Source: an uncultured Oscillospiraceae bacterium (GTDB lineage Bacteria; Bacillota; Clostridia; Oscillospirales; Acutalibacteraceae). Taken from it: DNA of 12,425 nucleotides. Shown here one piece after another: positions 1 to 7,794 of this stretch. The stretch is taken from positions 1 to 12,425 of the forward strand of contig CAUDRD010000020.1 of assembly GCA_958451705.1 (NCBI GenBank). Reading direction: 5' to 3'. The notes under the pieces were generated by a model that was not told the DNA's origin, made no database searches, and saw nothing but the letters and a program-made list of their open reading frames with translations. Positions within the stretch are counted from its first letter, which is position 1. Each line of letters opens with the position of its first letter. Both the position numbers and the translations under genes were made by a program.

Positions 1-1049
1 GCATACCTAACACTCCTGAGGAACGCTTTAAAATTGCGGAAAAAATAGTCCTCACTGCCGAAAAGTACGGCATAAACCGTAAAAATATAGTTGTGGATGC
101 CCTTACGATGACCGTAAGCTCTTCTGCGGATGCGGCAAAAATCACATTGGAAGCCCTTTCCATGATTAAGGAAAGACTGGGAGTTTCAACAATTTTAGGC
201 GTTTCAAACGTATCTTTCGGACTTCCCGGAAGAGAGGTTATAAATTCCGCATTCTTTACCCTTGCTTTGGGAGCGGGTCTTGACTGCTGTATTATAAATC
301 CCAAATCAGACGCTATGATGAACGCATACCGCTCATGGTGCGCATTAAACGGCTTTGACGAAAACTGCTCTGAGTATATTGCCGCTCTTACGGGCAGTGA
401 AAATAAGCCAAAAGAGGAAAAGAAGGCGAGCCTTTATGATCTTATTTTAGGCGGAGTTGAGGATAAAGCCTACGAAACGGCGAAAGAGGAACTTAAGACA
501 AAGGCTCCCGAGGACGTAATAAAAGACTCCCTTGCCCCGGCTCTCGACGAAGCGGGCAAGCGCTTTGATACCCTTAAAATCTTTCTTCCCCAGCTTATGG
601 CCTGCGCCAGAGCGGCGGAAAAAGCCTTTGACGCCATAAGTGAATACTATAAGGAAAAAGGCGGAGAGAGAAAGAAAAACGGAAAAATTGTAATTGCCAC
701 CGTAAAGGGAGACAACCACGATATAGGCAAAAATATAGTCAGAGTAATGCTTGATAATTACGGTTTTGAGGTTGTTGATTTAGGTAAAAACGTACCTCCC
801 GAAACTATTGCGGATTATGTAAGCGAAAATAAAATCGAGCTTGCGGGTCTGAGCGCACTTATGACCACCACTGTGCCTTATATGGAGGAGACCATAAAGC
901 TCCTTAATGAAAAATGCCCCTGGTGTAAGGTTATGGTAGGGGGAGCAGTGCTTACCCAGGAATATGCCGATTCTATCGGAGCCGACTTTTACGGAAAAGA
1001 CGCAATGGCAAGCGTTGAGTATGCCAAAAGAGTCTTCGGCTGTGAATAA
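1..1049 (+). CDS. metH: Methionine synthase (cobalamin-dependent), 3' part; short form without activation domain
   Basis: This reading frame is open from base 3, so the 5' part lies outside the window; the GTG at 93 is internal. About 348 codons are visible. The first ~95 are the end of the methyltetrahydrofolate (pterin)-binding barrel, with motifs such as SNVSFGLPGR and INPKSDAMM. A helical cobalamin cap follows, then a Rossmann B12-binding domain with DNHDIGKNI; the His of DxHxxG, the lower-axial cobalt ligand, is encoded at 717-719. GLSALMTTT and VGGAV complete the B12 fold. The family transfers methyl from methyl-THF via cobalamin to homocysteine. The protein stops right after the B12 domain, so the C-terminal AdoMet-dependent reactivation domain of E. 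coli MetH is absent. Reactivation would need a separate protein, as in other Clostridia and Thermotoga. No clear terminator follows. A corrinoid methyltransferase of another specificity is possible but less likely. Confidence 0.9.
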   Translation, partial: IPNTPEERFKIAEKIVLTAEKYGINRKNIVVDALTMTVSSSADAAKITLEALSMIKERLGVSTILGVSNVSFGLPGREVINSAFFTLALGAGLDCCIINPKSDAMMNAYRSWCALNGFDENCSEYIAALTGSENKPKEEKKASLYDLILGGVEDKAYETAKEELKTKAPEDVIKDSLAPALDEAGKRFDTLKIFLPQLMACARAAEKAFDAISEYYKEKGGERKKNGKIVIATVKGDNHDIGKNIVRVMLDNYGFEVVDLGKNVPPETIADYVSENKIELAGLSALMTTTVPYMEETIKLLNEKCPWCKVMVGGAVLTQEYADSIGADFYGKDAMASVEYAKRVFGCE

Positions 1050-1052
1050 AGC

Positions 1053-1082
1053 TTGACTTACAGCGATTTGATGCTATACAAT
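1053..1082 (+). promoter_or_regulatory. Candidate sigma-A promoter for the rpiR-cmk-rpsA run
   Basis: TTGACT at 1053-1058 is followed by TATACAAT at 1075-1082, which can be read as TATACA (16-base spacer, preceded by an extended TGC) or TACAAT (18-base spacer). It sits just after the metH stop and about 90 bases before the rpiR start. It would let the downstream run be expressed independently of metH. This is a pattern match only. Confidence 0.5.
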
Positions 1083-1172
1083 ATTATGTGTATGTCTTTG
1101 TTTCCGTATTAACGGATAAAAAACAGTATTTTAAGACTGCAATTCCATTACCTAAGGCAGGATGAATTTTAA

Positions 1173-2048
1173 ATGTCACACTCACTTTTGAGAAAAATAG
1201 AAGAGGAATATCAGGGTCTTTCAAAAGGACATAAGAGAGTAGCAAAGTATATTGCAGAGCACTATGACAGAGCGGCCTTTATGACCGCCTCAAAACTCGG
1301 TGAAACGGTGGGTATAAGCGAATCCACCGTAGTTCGCTTTGCAACGGAGCTGGGCTTTAACGGCTATCCTGAGCTTCAAAAGGCCATTCAGGAGATGATA
1401 CGCAGTAAGCTCACCGCCGTTCAGCGAATGGATGTTACCGCAATCAGGATAGGCGATGATATACTCACTAATGAGCTTTTAAGCGACGCCGAAATGATAA
1501 AGGATACCATCGAGCAGACCTCCCATGATGATTTTAACAAAGCCGTTGAAAATATAAACAAGGCGAAGAAAATTTATATTTTCGGCGTAAGAAGTTCTGC
1601 TCCTCTTGCAAGCTTTCTCGCTTATTACTTTAACCTTATCTTTGATAATGTCGTAATTGTGGACACTACAAGTGAAAGCGAAATTTTTGAACAGACCTTC
1701 CGTATAGGTGAGGGGGATGTATGCATAGCCATAAGCTTCCCCAGATATTCCAGGCAGATAATAAACGCCATAAAGTTTATTTCAGACCGTGGTGCCAAGG
1801 TTATCGCCATAACCGACAGCAGCCATTCTCCCATGGCTCCCTATGCTTCAAATCTGCTTATTGCAAAGAGCAATATAGCTTCCGTAGTGGATTCCCTTGT
1901 GGCCCCTCTGAGCCTTATTAACGCCCTTATTGTGGCGGTTTCACTTAGCCGCCGTGAAGAGGTTGCCAAAAACTTTGATGAGCTTGAGGAAATCTGGGAG
2001 CAGTATAAGGTTTACGATACAACTGAGGAGAGTACGGCAGATGAATGA
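1173..2048 (+). CDS. RpiR-family transcriptional regulator (HTH + SIS)
   Basis: This 291-residue protein has the full RpiR layout. An N-terminal HTH_6 domain spans residues ~1-77, with the helix-turn-helix around 37-61 (ASKLGETVGISESTVVRF). A SIS sugar-phosphate-binding domain spans ~130-255, starting at IYIFGVRSSAPLA and containing AISFPRYSRQ and VIAITDS. Family members bind DNA and sense phosphosugars or related metabolites. The ligand here cannot be read from sequence. The ATG at 1173 is preceded by AAGGCAGGA. The 3' end overlaps the flavoprotein gene by 8 bases, which argues for one transcript with the cmk/plsC/ispH-rpsA run rather than a separate sugar operon. No sugar transport or catabolism gene is in view, so its target is unknown; autoregulation is possible. 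Confidence 0.92.
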   Translation: MSHSLLRKIEEEYQGLSKGHKRVAKYIAEHYDRAAFMTASKLGETVGISESTVVRFATELGFNGYPELQKAIQEMIRSKLTAVQRMDVTAIRIGDDILTNELLSDAEMIKDTIEQTSHDDFNKAVENINKAKKIYIFGVRSSAPLASFLAYYFNLIFDNVVIVDTTSESEIFEQTFRIGEGDVCIAISFPRYSRQIINAIKFISDRGAKVIAITDSSHSPMAPYASNLLIAKSNIASVVDSLVAPLSLINALIVAVSLSRREEVAKNFDELEEIWEQYKVYDTTEESTADE

Positions 2049-3270
2049 TATTGTAGCTGTAATCGGAGGAGGCCCCGCAGGACTTATTGCATCAGGCTGT
2101 GCCGCAGAAAGCCATGAAAAGGTAATTTTATTTGAACGTAACGAAAAAGTCGGCAGAAAGCTTATGATAACCGGTAAAGGCAGGTGCAACGTTACCAACG
2201 CCTGCGGAGAGATAAGCGAGATTATTTCCAACATACCCGTAAACGGCAGGTTTATGTTCGGCGCACTTTCAAGGCTTATGCCCTACGATGTTATGGATAT
2301 GTTTGAAGAATTGGGCGTACCTCTTAAAATAGAGAGGGGAAACCGTGTTTTTCCAGTTTCCGACAAAGCCTGCGATATAGTTGATGCTTTAAGAAGCTTC
2401 ACCCTTTCAAAAGGGGTAAAAATAGTAAACGAAAGAATACTTACTGTCACTTTCGATGAAGGCGAATTTTTACTTTATTCCGAAAGAGGAGAAAAATTCA
2501 CCGCCTCTAAGGTGATTGTAGCAACAGGAGGAGTTTCCTATCCTCAGACCGGTTCAACAGGCGACGGATACGAAATTGCAAAATCCTTTGGTCATACTAT
2601 CATAGAGCCTAAACCCTCTCTTGTGCCTCTAAATGTACATGAGGGCTGGTGCTCCGATTTGCAGGGGCTTTCTCTGAGAAATTCGGCGGTCACCGTTTAT
2701 GACAATAAAAAATTCCGCGAGATTTTCTCAGGCCTTGGCGAAATGCTCTTTACCCATTATGGCGTGTCGGGTCCCCTTATTTTAAGCGCAAGCTCACATA
2801 TGCGTGAAATGGAAAAGGGACGCTATGAAATTCATATTGACTTAAAGCCGGGTCTCACTGCCGAACAGCTTGACGCACGAATTCTCCGTGATTTTTCGGA
2901 GAACCTCAACAGGGATTTTATAAATTCTCTGGGAGCTCTGCTTCCGAGAAAGCTCATACCCGTAATAGTAAAGCTCAGCGGCATAAAGCCCTCACTTAAA
3001 ATCAACCAGATTACAAGGGAGCAGAGAGGGGAGCTTGTGTCCCTTTTAAAGGATTTAAAGCTCACCGTAACGGGCTTTCGTCCCATAAGGGAGGCAATAG
3101 TAACCTCCGGGGGAGTCAGTGTCAAAGAGATAAATCCCAAAACAATGGAATCGAAAATACAGCCGGGACTTTTCTTTGCCGGCGAAATAATAGATGTGGA
3201 CGCATATACCGGCGGCTACAACCTGCAAATAGCCTTTTCAACAGGGGCACTGGCGGGAAAATCTGTATAA
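2041..3270 (+). CDS. HI0933/BaiN-like NAD(P)/FAD-dependent oxidoreductase
   Basis: This is a 409-residue flavoprotein of the HI0933 (YhiN/BaiN-like) family. The ATG at 2041 is chosen over an upstream in-frame start at 1930: GAGGAG (2025-2030) lies 10 bases before it, and the protein then starts directly with the dinucleotide-binding strand MNDIVAVIGGGPAG (GxGxxG at residues 9-14). The family signature GRKLMITGKGRCNVTN is at 38-53. A middle ATGGVSYPQTGSTGDG segment and a C-terminal FAD-contacting FAGEIIDVDAYTGGYNLQ block are intact. Length matches the family. Physiological substrates are mostly unknown; members have been linked to bile-acid reduction (BaiN) or called aminoacetone oxidases, and neither role can be assigned here. 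The gene overlaps rpiR by 8 bases and ends 18 bases before cmk, a common Clostridia neighbour. Confidence 0.92.
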   Translation: MNDIVAVIGGGPAGLIASGCAAESHEKVILFERNEKVGRKLMITGKGRCNVTNACGEISEIISNIPVNGRFMFGALSRLMPYDVMDMFEELGVPLKIERGNRVFPVSDKACDIVDALRSFTLSKGVKIVNERILTVTFDEGEFLLYSERGEKFTASKVIVATGGVSYPQTGSTGDGYEIAKSFGHTIIEPKPSLVPLNVHEGWCSDLQGLSLRNSAVTVYDNKKFREIFSGLGEMLFTHYGVSGPLILSASSHMREMEKGRYEIHIDLKPGLTAEQLDARILRDFSENLNRDFINSLGALLPRKLIPVIVKLSGIKPSLKINQITREQRGELVSLLKDLKLTVTGFRPIREAIVTSGGVSVKEINPKTMESKIQPGLFFAGEIIDVDAYTGGYNLQIAFSTGALAGKSV

Positions 3271-3288
3271 GAAACGGAGAGAACTGAA

Positions 3289-3972
3289 ATGATAAACGTT
3301 GCAATAGACGGCCCCAGCGGAGCGGGAAAAAGCTCCATTGCACGGCAGATTGCATCAAAACTCGGCTATGTTTATGTTGATACGGGAGCACTGTACCGCA
3401 CTGTAGGTCTTGCGGCAGTACGCAGCGGCTTCGACCCGAAGGACAGCGAAAAGGTTGTTCCCATGCTGGATTTTATAAAGGTGGAACTTCGCTATATTGA
3501 CGGGGAGCAAAGAGTCTTTTTAAACGGCGAGGACGTTTCCGAAGATATAAGGCTTCCCGAGGTTTCAATGGCGGCTTCCGGTGTTTCGGCAATTCCGGAG
3601 GTCCGTGCATTTCTTTTTGATTTGCAGCGAAACATCGCAGCGGAAAATAACTGCCTTATGGACGGCAGGGACATAGGCACAGTGGTGCTTCCAAATGCCG
3701 ATGTAAAAATATTCCTCACAGCTTCTCCTGAGGTAAGGGCAGAGAGAAGATTAAAACAGCTTAAAGATAAGGGCATTGACGAGCCCTATGAAAATATTTT
3801 ATCCGATATAATCAAACGGGATTACGACGATTCCCACCGTGAAACAGCTCCTCTTAAACAGGCGGAGGATGCGGTGCTGGTTGTGACGGATAATCTCGAT
3901 TTTGACGGTTCCGTACAGGCGGTTATAGATGTTATCAAAGAAAAAACAAAAGCAAGGCAGGAGCAGCAATGA
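3289..3972 (+). CDS. cmk: Cytidylate kinase
   Basis: This 227-residue P-loop kinase phosphorylates CMP and dCMP with ATP, in pyrimidine salvage and in recycling CMP released from lipid synthesis and RNA decay. The Walker A loop GPSGAGKSS is at residues 8-16, followed by the conserved VDTGALYR. MDGRDIGTVVLP (about 124-135) and the lid region RAERRLKQLKDKG are typical of bacterial CMP kinases. Length fits the family. The start ATG has GGAGAG (3276-3281) upstream. The stop overlaps the plsC start in an ATGA, suggesting translational coupling. The cytosolic enzyme sits beside plsC and ispH/rpsA, a recurrent Firmicutes gene order. Confidence 0.97.
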   Translation: MINVAIDGPSGAGKSSIARQIASKLGYVYVDTGALYRTVGLAAVRSGFDPKDSEKVVPMLDFIKVELRYIDGEQRVFLNGEDVSEDIRLPEVSMAASGVSAIPEVRAFLFDLQRNIAAENNCLMDGRDIGTVVLPNADVKIFLTASPEVRAERRLKQLKDKGIDEPYENILSDIIKRDYDDSHRETAPLKQAEDAVLVVTDNLDFDGSVQAVIDVIKEKTKARQEQQ

Positions 3973-4610
3973 AAAAGTTTGATTATTCAAAGGTAAAAAA
4001 CTATAAGCTTTATCCCTTCCTTATGCCTTTGGCAAAGGTTGTGGTAAAGGCAATGTACGGGGTTAAGTACATAGGTCTTGAAAACGTTCCCAAAGAGGGC
4101 GGATATGTAGTTGCAAGCAACCATGTAAGCTTTTTTGACCCGGTTATTATCGGCGCAAGCGGAGTGAGAAGAATTCACTGCATGGGTAAAGCTGAGCTTT
4201 TTGAAAAGCCGGGTCTTGGCTGGCTTCTTGTGCATCTTAACGCATTTCCCGTAAAAAGAGGACAGAGCGACAAATCGTCTGTTGAGTACGCTATTGATTG
4301 TGTAAAAGAAGGGGAGAATATAGGGATTTTCCCTGAGGGAACAAGAGCCAAGGATTATAGGCCCGGTCAGGGTAAGGCAGGTGTAGCCCTTATTTCAAAG
4401 GCTACGGGAGCCGACGTTATCCCCGTTGCAATTTACAGCGGCGGAAAAAAACTTTCTCCCTTTAAAACCAAGGTGGTTGTACGCTTCGGCGAAGTTATTA
4501 AGTATGAAGATTTAGGTCTTACAAAAGGCACATCTTCAGAGCTTCGTGAGGCTACAAGAAAGATTATGGCAAATATAACCGAGCTTTGGGAGGAAGAGAA
4601 TTGCAAATAA
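3969..4610 (+). CDS. plsC: 1-acyl-sn-glycerol-3-phosphate acyltransferase
   Basis: This 213-residue acyltransferase of the PlsC family makes phosphatidic acid from lysophosphatidic acid at the inner face of the membrane. The catalytic HX4D motif is NHVSFFD (H52, D57), and the substrate-binding FPEGTR motif is at 121-126. PVKRG (94-98) and VIPVAIY are also family blocks. The N-terminal ~30 residues (around YPFLMPLAKVVVKAMYGV) form a hydrophobic/amphipathic stretch suited to membrane contact. The ATG overlaps the cmk stop by 4 bases and has CAGGAG (3958-3963) before it. The 3' end overlaps the start of ispH/rpsA by 10 bases, and the last codons of plsC carry the ribosome binding site of that gene. 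Confidence 0.95.
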   Translation: MKKFDYSKVKNYKLYPFLMPLAKVVVKAMYGVKYIGLENVPKEGGYVVASNHVSFFDPVIIGASGVRRIHCMGKAELFEKPGLGWLLVHLNAFPVKRGQSDKSSVEYAIDCVKEGENIGIFPEGTRAKDYRPGQGKAGVALISKATGADVIPVAIYSGGKKLSPFKTKVVVRFGEVIKYEDLGLTKGTSSELREATRKIMANITELWEEENCK

Positions 4611-6604
4611 AAATTGCAAAAACCGCAGGATTTTGTTTTGGAGTCAACAGAGCGGTTGATATGATATATAAAATGCTGGACGAGGGCAAAAAGGTTGCAA
4701 CCCTTGGGCCCATTATCCACAATGACAGCGTAGTAAACGACCTTAAAAACAAGGGCGCCGTTATCTGCGCTTCTCCGGAGGAAGTCCCTGAGGGATGCAC
4801 CCTTGTTATAAGAACCCATGGCGTCGGCGAGGATATAATAAAGCGTGCCGAAAAGTGTTCCGGCGGCTATGTAAACGCCACCTGTCCCTTTGTTCAGAAA
4901 ATCCATAAAATCGTTAAGGCGGAAAGCGAAAAGGGCAATGTGATTTTAATTGCCGGCGATGATAAACATCCCGAGGTTGAGGGCATAAAGGGACACTGTG
5001 TTTCCGAGGCATTTGTGTTCAGCGACTGTGAGCACCTTGAAAAAATTATGGAAGAGCATCCGGAATTTGCCGAAAAAGCAGTTTCTGTGGTATCTCAAAC
5101 CACTTTTAGTGTTAAAGAATGGCAAAAATGCGTAAAAAAAATAAAATTGGTATATACAAATGCCGTTGTTTTTGATACAATATGTAATGCGACTGAAGAA
5201 AGACAGGCTGAGGCTGCGGAGCTTTCCAAAGAGTGCGACCTGATGGTTGTAGTCGGCGGCAGAGCCAGCTCAAATACGGCCAAACTTGTAAAAGTGTGTT
5301 CGGCAAACTGTAAAACCTATCACGTTGAGACTGCTGATGAATTAAAGTCGCTGGACTTTGCAGGATTTGAAAAAATAGGCGTTACTGCGGGTGCATCCAC
5401 ACCTGCGTGTATTATAAAGGAGGTACTTCTAACCATGTCAGAAATCTTAGAAAACAAAGAAGTCATCGAAGCAGATGCTGAAAATAAAAAGGAGGAAGCC
5501 GTATCAATGGATGAGATGAGTTTCTCTGAGGCTCTTGAAGAGTCTTTGAAGAACCTTACAACTGACCAGACCGTTAAAGGTGAAGTTGTTGGAATCTCTC
5601 CCAATGAGGTACAGGTTGATATCGGCAGAAAGCATGCCGGCTATGTTCCCCTCAGCGAGCTTACAAACGACCCCAACCTTTCACCCGAGGATGTTGTTAA
5701 AGTAGGCGATGTTATCGACCTTATCATCATGAAGACAAACGATGCAGAGGGCACTGTTATGCTTTCAAAGCGCCGCTATGACGCTATCAAGGCTTGGGAT
5801 GATATCGTTAAGGCAAGCGAAGACGGCACAATCCTCGAGGGCACAGTAACTGACGTTATCAAGGGCGGCGTTCTTGTTGTAACAGGCGCTCTTCGTGTAT
5901 TTATTCCCGCATCTCTTGCAACCGCTTCAAGAGGCGAACCCCTTGAGAACCTTCTCAAGAAAAAGGTACGTTTCAAGGTAATCGAGGTCAATAAGCAGCG
6001 CAGACGTGCTGTGGGCTCAATCAGAGCTGTCCTTAAAGAAGAGCGTAAGGCTGCTGAGGAAGCTTTCTGGGCAGACGCTGAAGAGGGACGCAAATATACT
6101 GGTACAGTTAAATCTCTTACATCTTACGGTGCATTCGTAGACATCGGTGGTGTTGACGGAATGATTCACATCTCCGAGCTTTCATGGAGCCGCATTAAGC
6201 ATCCTTCAGAGGTTGTAAATGTAGGCGATACAGTTGAGGTTTACATCAAGGCTCTTGACAGAGAGAACAAGAAGATTTCTCTCGGTTACAAGAAGGTAGA
6301 GGATAATCCCTGGGAGATCCTTCGCCGTGACTATCCCGTTGGCTCAATCGTTGACGCTAAGATTGTCGGCATCACAGCTTTCGGCGCATTTGCACAGGTA
6401 ATCCCCGGCATCGATGGACTTATCCACATTTCTCAGCTATCAACAGAGCATGTTGAGAAGCCTCAGGATGTTGTCAAGGGTGGCGACATTGTTAAGGTTA
6501 AGATTACAAACATTGACTTTGACAAGAAGCGTGTAAGCCTTTCAATGAAAGAGGCTATGGCTCCCGCTGAGGAAGCAGCAGAAGAGGCAACAGACGCTGA
6601 ATAA
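4601..6604 (+). CDS. ispH/rpsA: Fusion of HMBPP reductase (IspH) and ribosomal protein S1
   Basis: I place the start at TTG 4601 because GGGAGG (4588-4593) lies 7 bases upstream and the product then begins MQIKIAKTAGFCFGV like other IspH proteins; TTG 4586 is less likely. The protein has 667 residues. Residues 1-~277 are complete IspH, the last step of the non-mevalonate isoprenoid pathway: 4Fe-4S cysteines C12, C95, C195; active-site H40, H73, H123, E125, T167 and the SSN (223-225) and AST blocks. After an acidic linker, four S1 RNA-binding repeats follow at about 323-391, 410-477, 494-563 and 580-649, with an acidic tail. The fusion is known from Clostridia. S1 helps mRNA binding on the 30S ribosome. 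Codon use shifts toward ATC, AAG and CGC codons in the S1 half, and two internal start sites lie at the joint. Confidence 0.96.
   Translation: MQIKIAKTAGFCFGVNRAVDMIYKMLDEGKKVATLGPIIHNDSVVNDLKNKGAVICASPEEVPEGCTLVIRTHGVGEDIIKRAEKCSGGYVNATCPFVQKIHKIVKAESEKGNVILIAGDDKHPEVEGIKGHCVSEAFVFSDCEHLEKIMEEHPEFAEKAVSVVSQTTFSVKEWQKCVKKIKLVYTNAVVFDTICNATEERQAEAAELSKECDLMVVVGGRASSNTAKLVKVCSANCKTYHVETADELKSLDFAGFEKIGVTAGASTPACIIKEVLLTMSEILENKEVIEADAENKKEEAVSMDEMSFSEALEESLKNLTTDQTVKGEVVGISPNEVQVDIGRKHAGYVPLSELTNDPNLSPEDVVKVGDVIDLIIMKTNDAEGTVMLSKRRYDAIKAWDDIVKASEDGTILEGTVTDVIKGGVLVVTGALRVFIPASLATASRGEPLENLLKKKVRFKVIEVNKQRRRAVGSIRAVLKEERKAAEEAFWADAEEGRKYTGTVKSLTSYGAFVDIGGVDGMIHISELSWSRIKHPSEVVNVGDTVEVYIKALDRENKKISLGYKKVEDNPWEILRRDYPVGSIVDAKIVGITAFGAFAQVIPGIDGLIHISQLSTEHVEKPQDVVKGGDIVKVKITNIDFDKKRVSLSMKEAMAPAEEAAEEATDAE
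5416..5437 (+). promoter_or_regulatory. Strong internal ribosome binding site and in-frame ATG for free S1
   Basis: AAAGGAGGT at 5416-5424, close to the full anti-16S complement, stands 10 bases before an ATG at 5435 that is in frame with the fusion (codon 279). It lies exactly at the IspH/S1 joint. Initiation here would make a 389-residue four-repeat S1, the normal length for Firmicutes S1. The SD codons read as IIKEV in IspH, so the motif is not just forced by a conserved protein sequence. Confidence 0.75.
5489..5509 (+). promoter_or_regulatory. Second internal ribosome binding site and in-frame ATG for S1
   Basis: AAGGAGG at 5489-5495 precedes an in-frame ATG at 5507 by 11 bases. It would start S1 at MDEMSFSEALEESL, 24 codons after the first internal ATG, shortly before the first S1 repeat. 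The Lys/Glu-rich linker could create such a purine run by chance, so this site is weaker evidence than the one at 5416. Confidence 0.45.
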
Positions 6605-6621
6605 TTAAATATTAAAAGCGG

Positions 6622-6655
6622 CAGGGAAAAGCGAAATGCTTTTCCCTGTTTTTTT
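6622..6655 (+). terminator. Rho-independent terminator after ispH/rpsA
   Basis: A perfect 11-base stem, CAGGGAAAAGC (6622-6632) with GCTTTTCCCTG (6638-6648), has a GAAAT loop and is followed by seven T (6649-6655). It starts 17 bases after the ispH/rpsA stop and ends the rpiR-to-rpsA run. Confidence 0.95.
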
Positions 6656-6701
6656 GTGTAATATTTTAAACAGAATATATTTTAAATTTATATTAGTTTA
6701 A

Positions 6702-6730
6702 TTGACAATACCAGTATGCAGTAATATTAT
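6702..6730 (+). promoter_or_regulatory. Strong sigma-A promoter for the orphan gene at 6799
   Basis: A perfect -35 TTGACA (6702-6707), a 17-base spacer and -10 TATTAT (6725-6730) lie in an AT-rich stretch. The expected start point is near 6737, giving a leader of about 60 bases before the ATG at 6799. With the terminator just upstream, the gene at 6799 should be an independent transcription unit. Confidence 0.8.
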
Positions 6731-6798
6731 ATGAATGCGGCAATTAAACTCGCAAAATTTACAAGGTATATTATGAAGATAAATTGGGAGGTTTAAAT

Positions 6799-7776
6799 AT
6801 GGCGAGTATAGAAAAGAAAAAAGTTTCTTTTAAAAATGTGTCTGACAATTTCAAAGGATTGAAAAATAATTTAAAAGGAGTTGTTGATAATTTCGAGGGA
6901 TTATCACAAAATCTAGAAAATGCTAAAAATAGTATGACTGAGATCAAAGATAACATAACACTTGAAAATGTAATAGCTACAGCTATTACTGTACCAGGAG
7001 TTAAGGTCAATAGGGAAGAATTCCTTCGTCGGCAATTTAAAGATGTTCCGGATAGTTTTATGAACGTAATTATAGAAAAAGGACCGGTTGAAGCAGATTG
7101 TCCTAGAGAGAAATTAAGAAATATGGCTACCAAATTATTGCAAAAAAGAACGTTAGCGTCAACGGGTGCATCGTTTTTAGTAGGAATCCCAGGTGGGATA
7201 GCTATGGCTGCAACTATTCCTTCTGACATGCTACAGTTTTATGGCATTGCTTTGGTGTTAGCGCAAGAAATTACTTATTTATATGGTGAACCGGATTTAT
7301 GGGAAAATGGTATTTTAGATCGTGAAAAAGTAACTAATCAGCTTATTCTTTATTGTGGAGTTATGCTTGGTGCAACAGGTGCTGCACAAACAGTTAGGGT
7401 ATTATCATCTTCATTAGCCAAGCAGGCTTTGAAAAAAATACCTCAAAAAGCGTTAACAAAAACATTCTATTATCCCATAGTCAAATCAATTGCAAAAACT
7501 TTTGGTGCAAAAATGACAAAAGAGGTTTTTGCAAAAGGAGTTTCTAAAGCGGTTCCGATTATAGGAGGAGTTGTATCTGGGGGATTGACGCTTGCAACTA
7601 TGTTTCCAATGGGAAACAGGCTTATAGATACACTTGATAGTGCACATTTTGAATATGTCGAATCGGATTTTGACGCTGACTGGAAAGAAATTATTAAACA
7701 ATATGAAGCTTATGAAAAAGATGAGGAAGCAGAACCTGAAAGCAAAGAAATTTATAAGGAAATAATCAGTGAATAA
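6799..7776 (+). CDS. Uncharacterised protein: N-terminal heptads, Gly/Ala-rich hydrophobic core, possibly EcsC-like
   Basis: I do not firmly recognise this 325-residue protein. The ATG at 6799 follows GGGAGG (6786-6791) by 7 bases, so it is preferred over TTG 6784. Residues 11-52 form six regular heptads, a probable amphipathic helix or coiled coil. Hydrophobic, Gly/Ala-rich segments follow at about 118-162 (with IPGGIAMAATIPSD and LAQEITYLYG), 183-198 and 250-270 (SKAVPIIGGVVSGG). A charged, Glu-rich tail ends the protein, and no signal peptide is seen. The pattern of soluble ends with buried Gly-rich helices faintly resembles EcsC-family proteins; this is a guess from motif feel, and peripheral membrane association is inference. 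Codon use is clearly AT-richer than in all neighbours (ATT, TTA, AAA, AGA frequent). The gene has its own promoter and is closed off by terminators on both sides, which suggests later acquisition. Confidence 0.85.
   Translation: MASIEKKKVSFKNVSDNFKGLKNNLKGVVDNFEGLSQNLENAKNSMTEIKDNITLENVIATAITVPGVKVNREEFLRRQFKDVPDSFMNVIIEKGPVEADCPREKLRNMATKLLQKRTLASTGASFLVGIPGGIAMAATIPSDMLQFYGIALVLAQEITYLYGEPDLWENGILDREKVTNQLILYCGVMLGATGAAQTVRVLSSSLAKQALKKIPQKALTKTFYYPIVKSIAKTFGAKMTKEVFAKGVSKAVPIIGGVVSGGLTLATMFPMGNRLIDTLDSAHFEYVESDFDADWKEIIKQYEAYEKDEEAEPESKEIYKEIISE
6829..6954 (+). repeat. Six degenerate 21-base repeats encoding heptads
   Basis: Six consecutive 21-base units encode residues 11-52 of the orphan protein: FKNVSDN, FKGLKNN, LKGVVDN, FEGLSQN, LENAKNS and MTEIKDN. 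Position 1 is Phe/Leu/Met, position 4 is Val/Leu/Ala/Ile, and position 7 is nearly always Asn. The DNA copies have diverged, so this is a protein-level repeat that may come from old tandem duplication. Confidence 0.8.
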
Positions 7777-7794
7777 TTTTAAGTGAAGAAATTC

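Noticed and set aside
1050..1172. Terminator for metH before rpiR
   Set aside because: Only a 4-base stem without a T-tract was seen, so transcription could read through from metH.
1930..2040. 37-codon N-terminal extension of the flavoprotein
   Set aside because: It lies inside rpiR in another frame. The ATG at 2041 has a good SD and puts the GxGxxG strand at the N-terminus as in the family.
4586..4600. TTG start adding five residues to IspH
   Set aside because: The extension overlaps the SD. The TTG at 4601 gives the normal IspH N-terminus with C12 in place.
5120..5200. AT-rich stretch inside ispH as an internal promoter for rpsA
   Set aside because: TACAAT-like boxes are present, but no -35 box at a proper distance was found.
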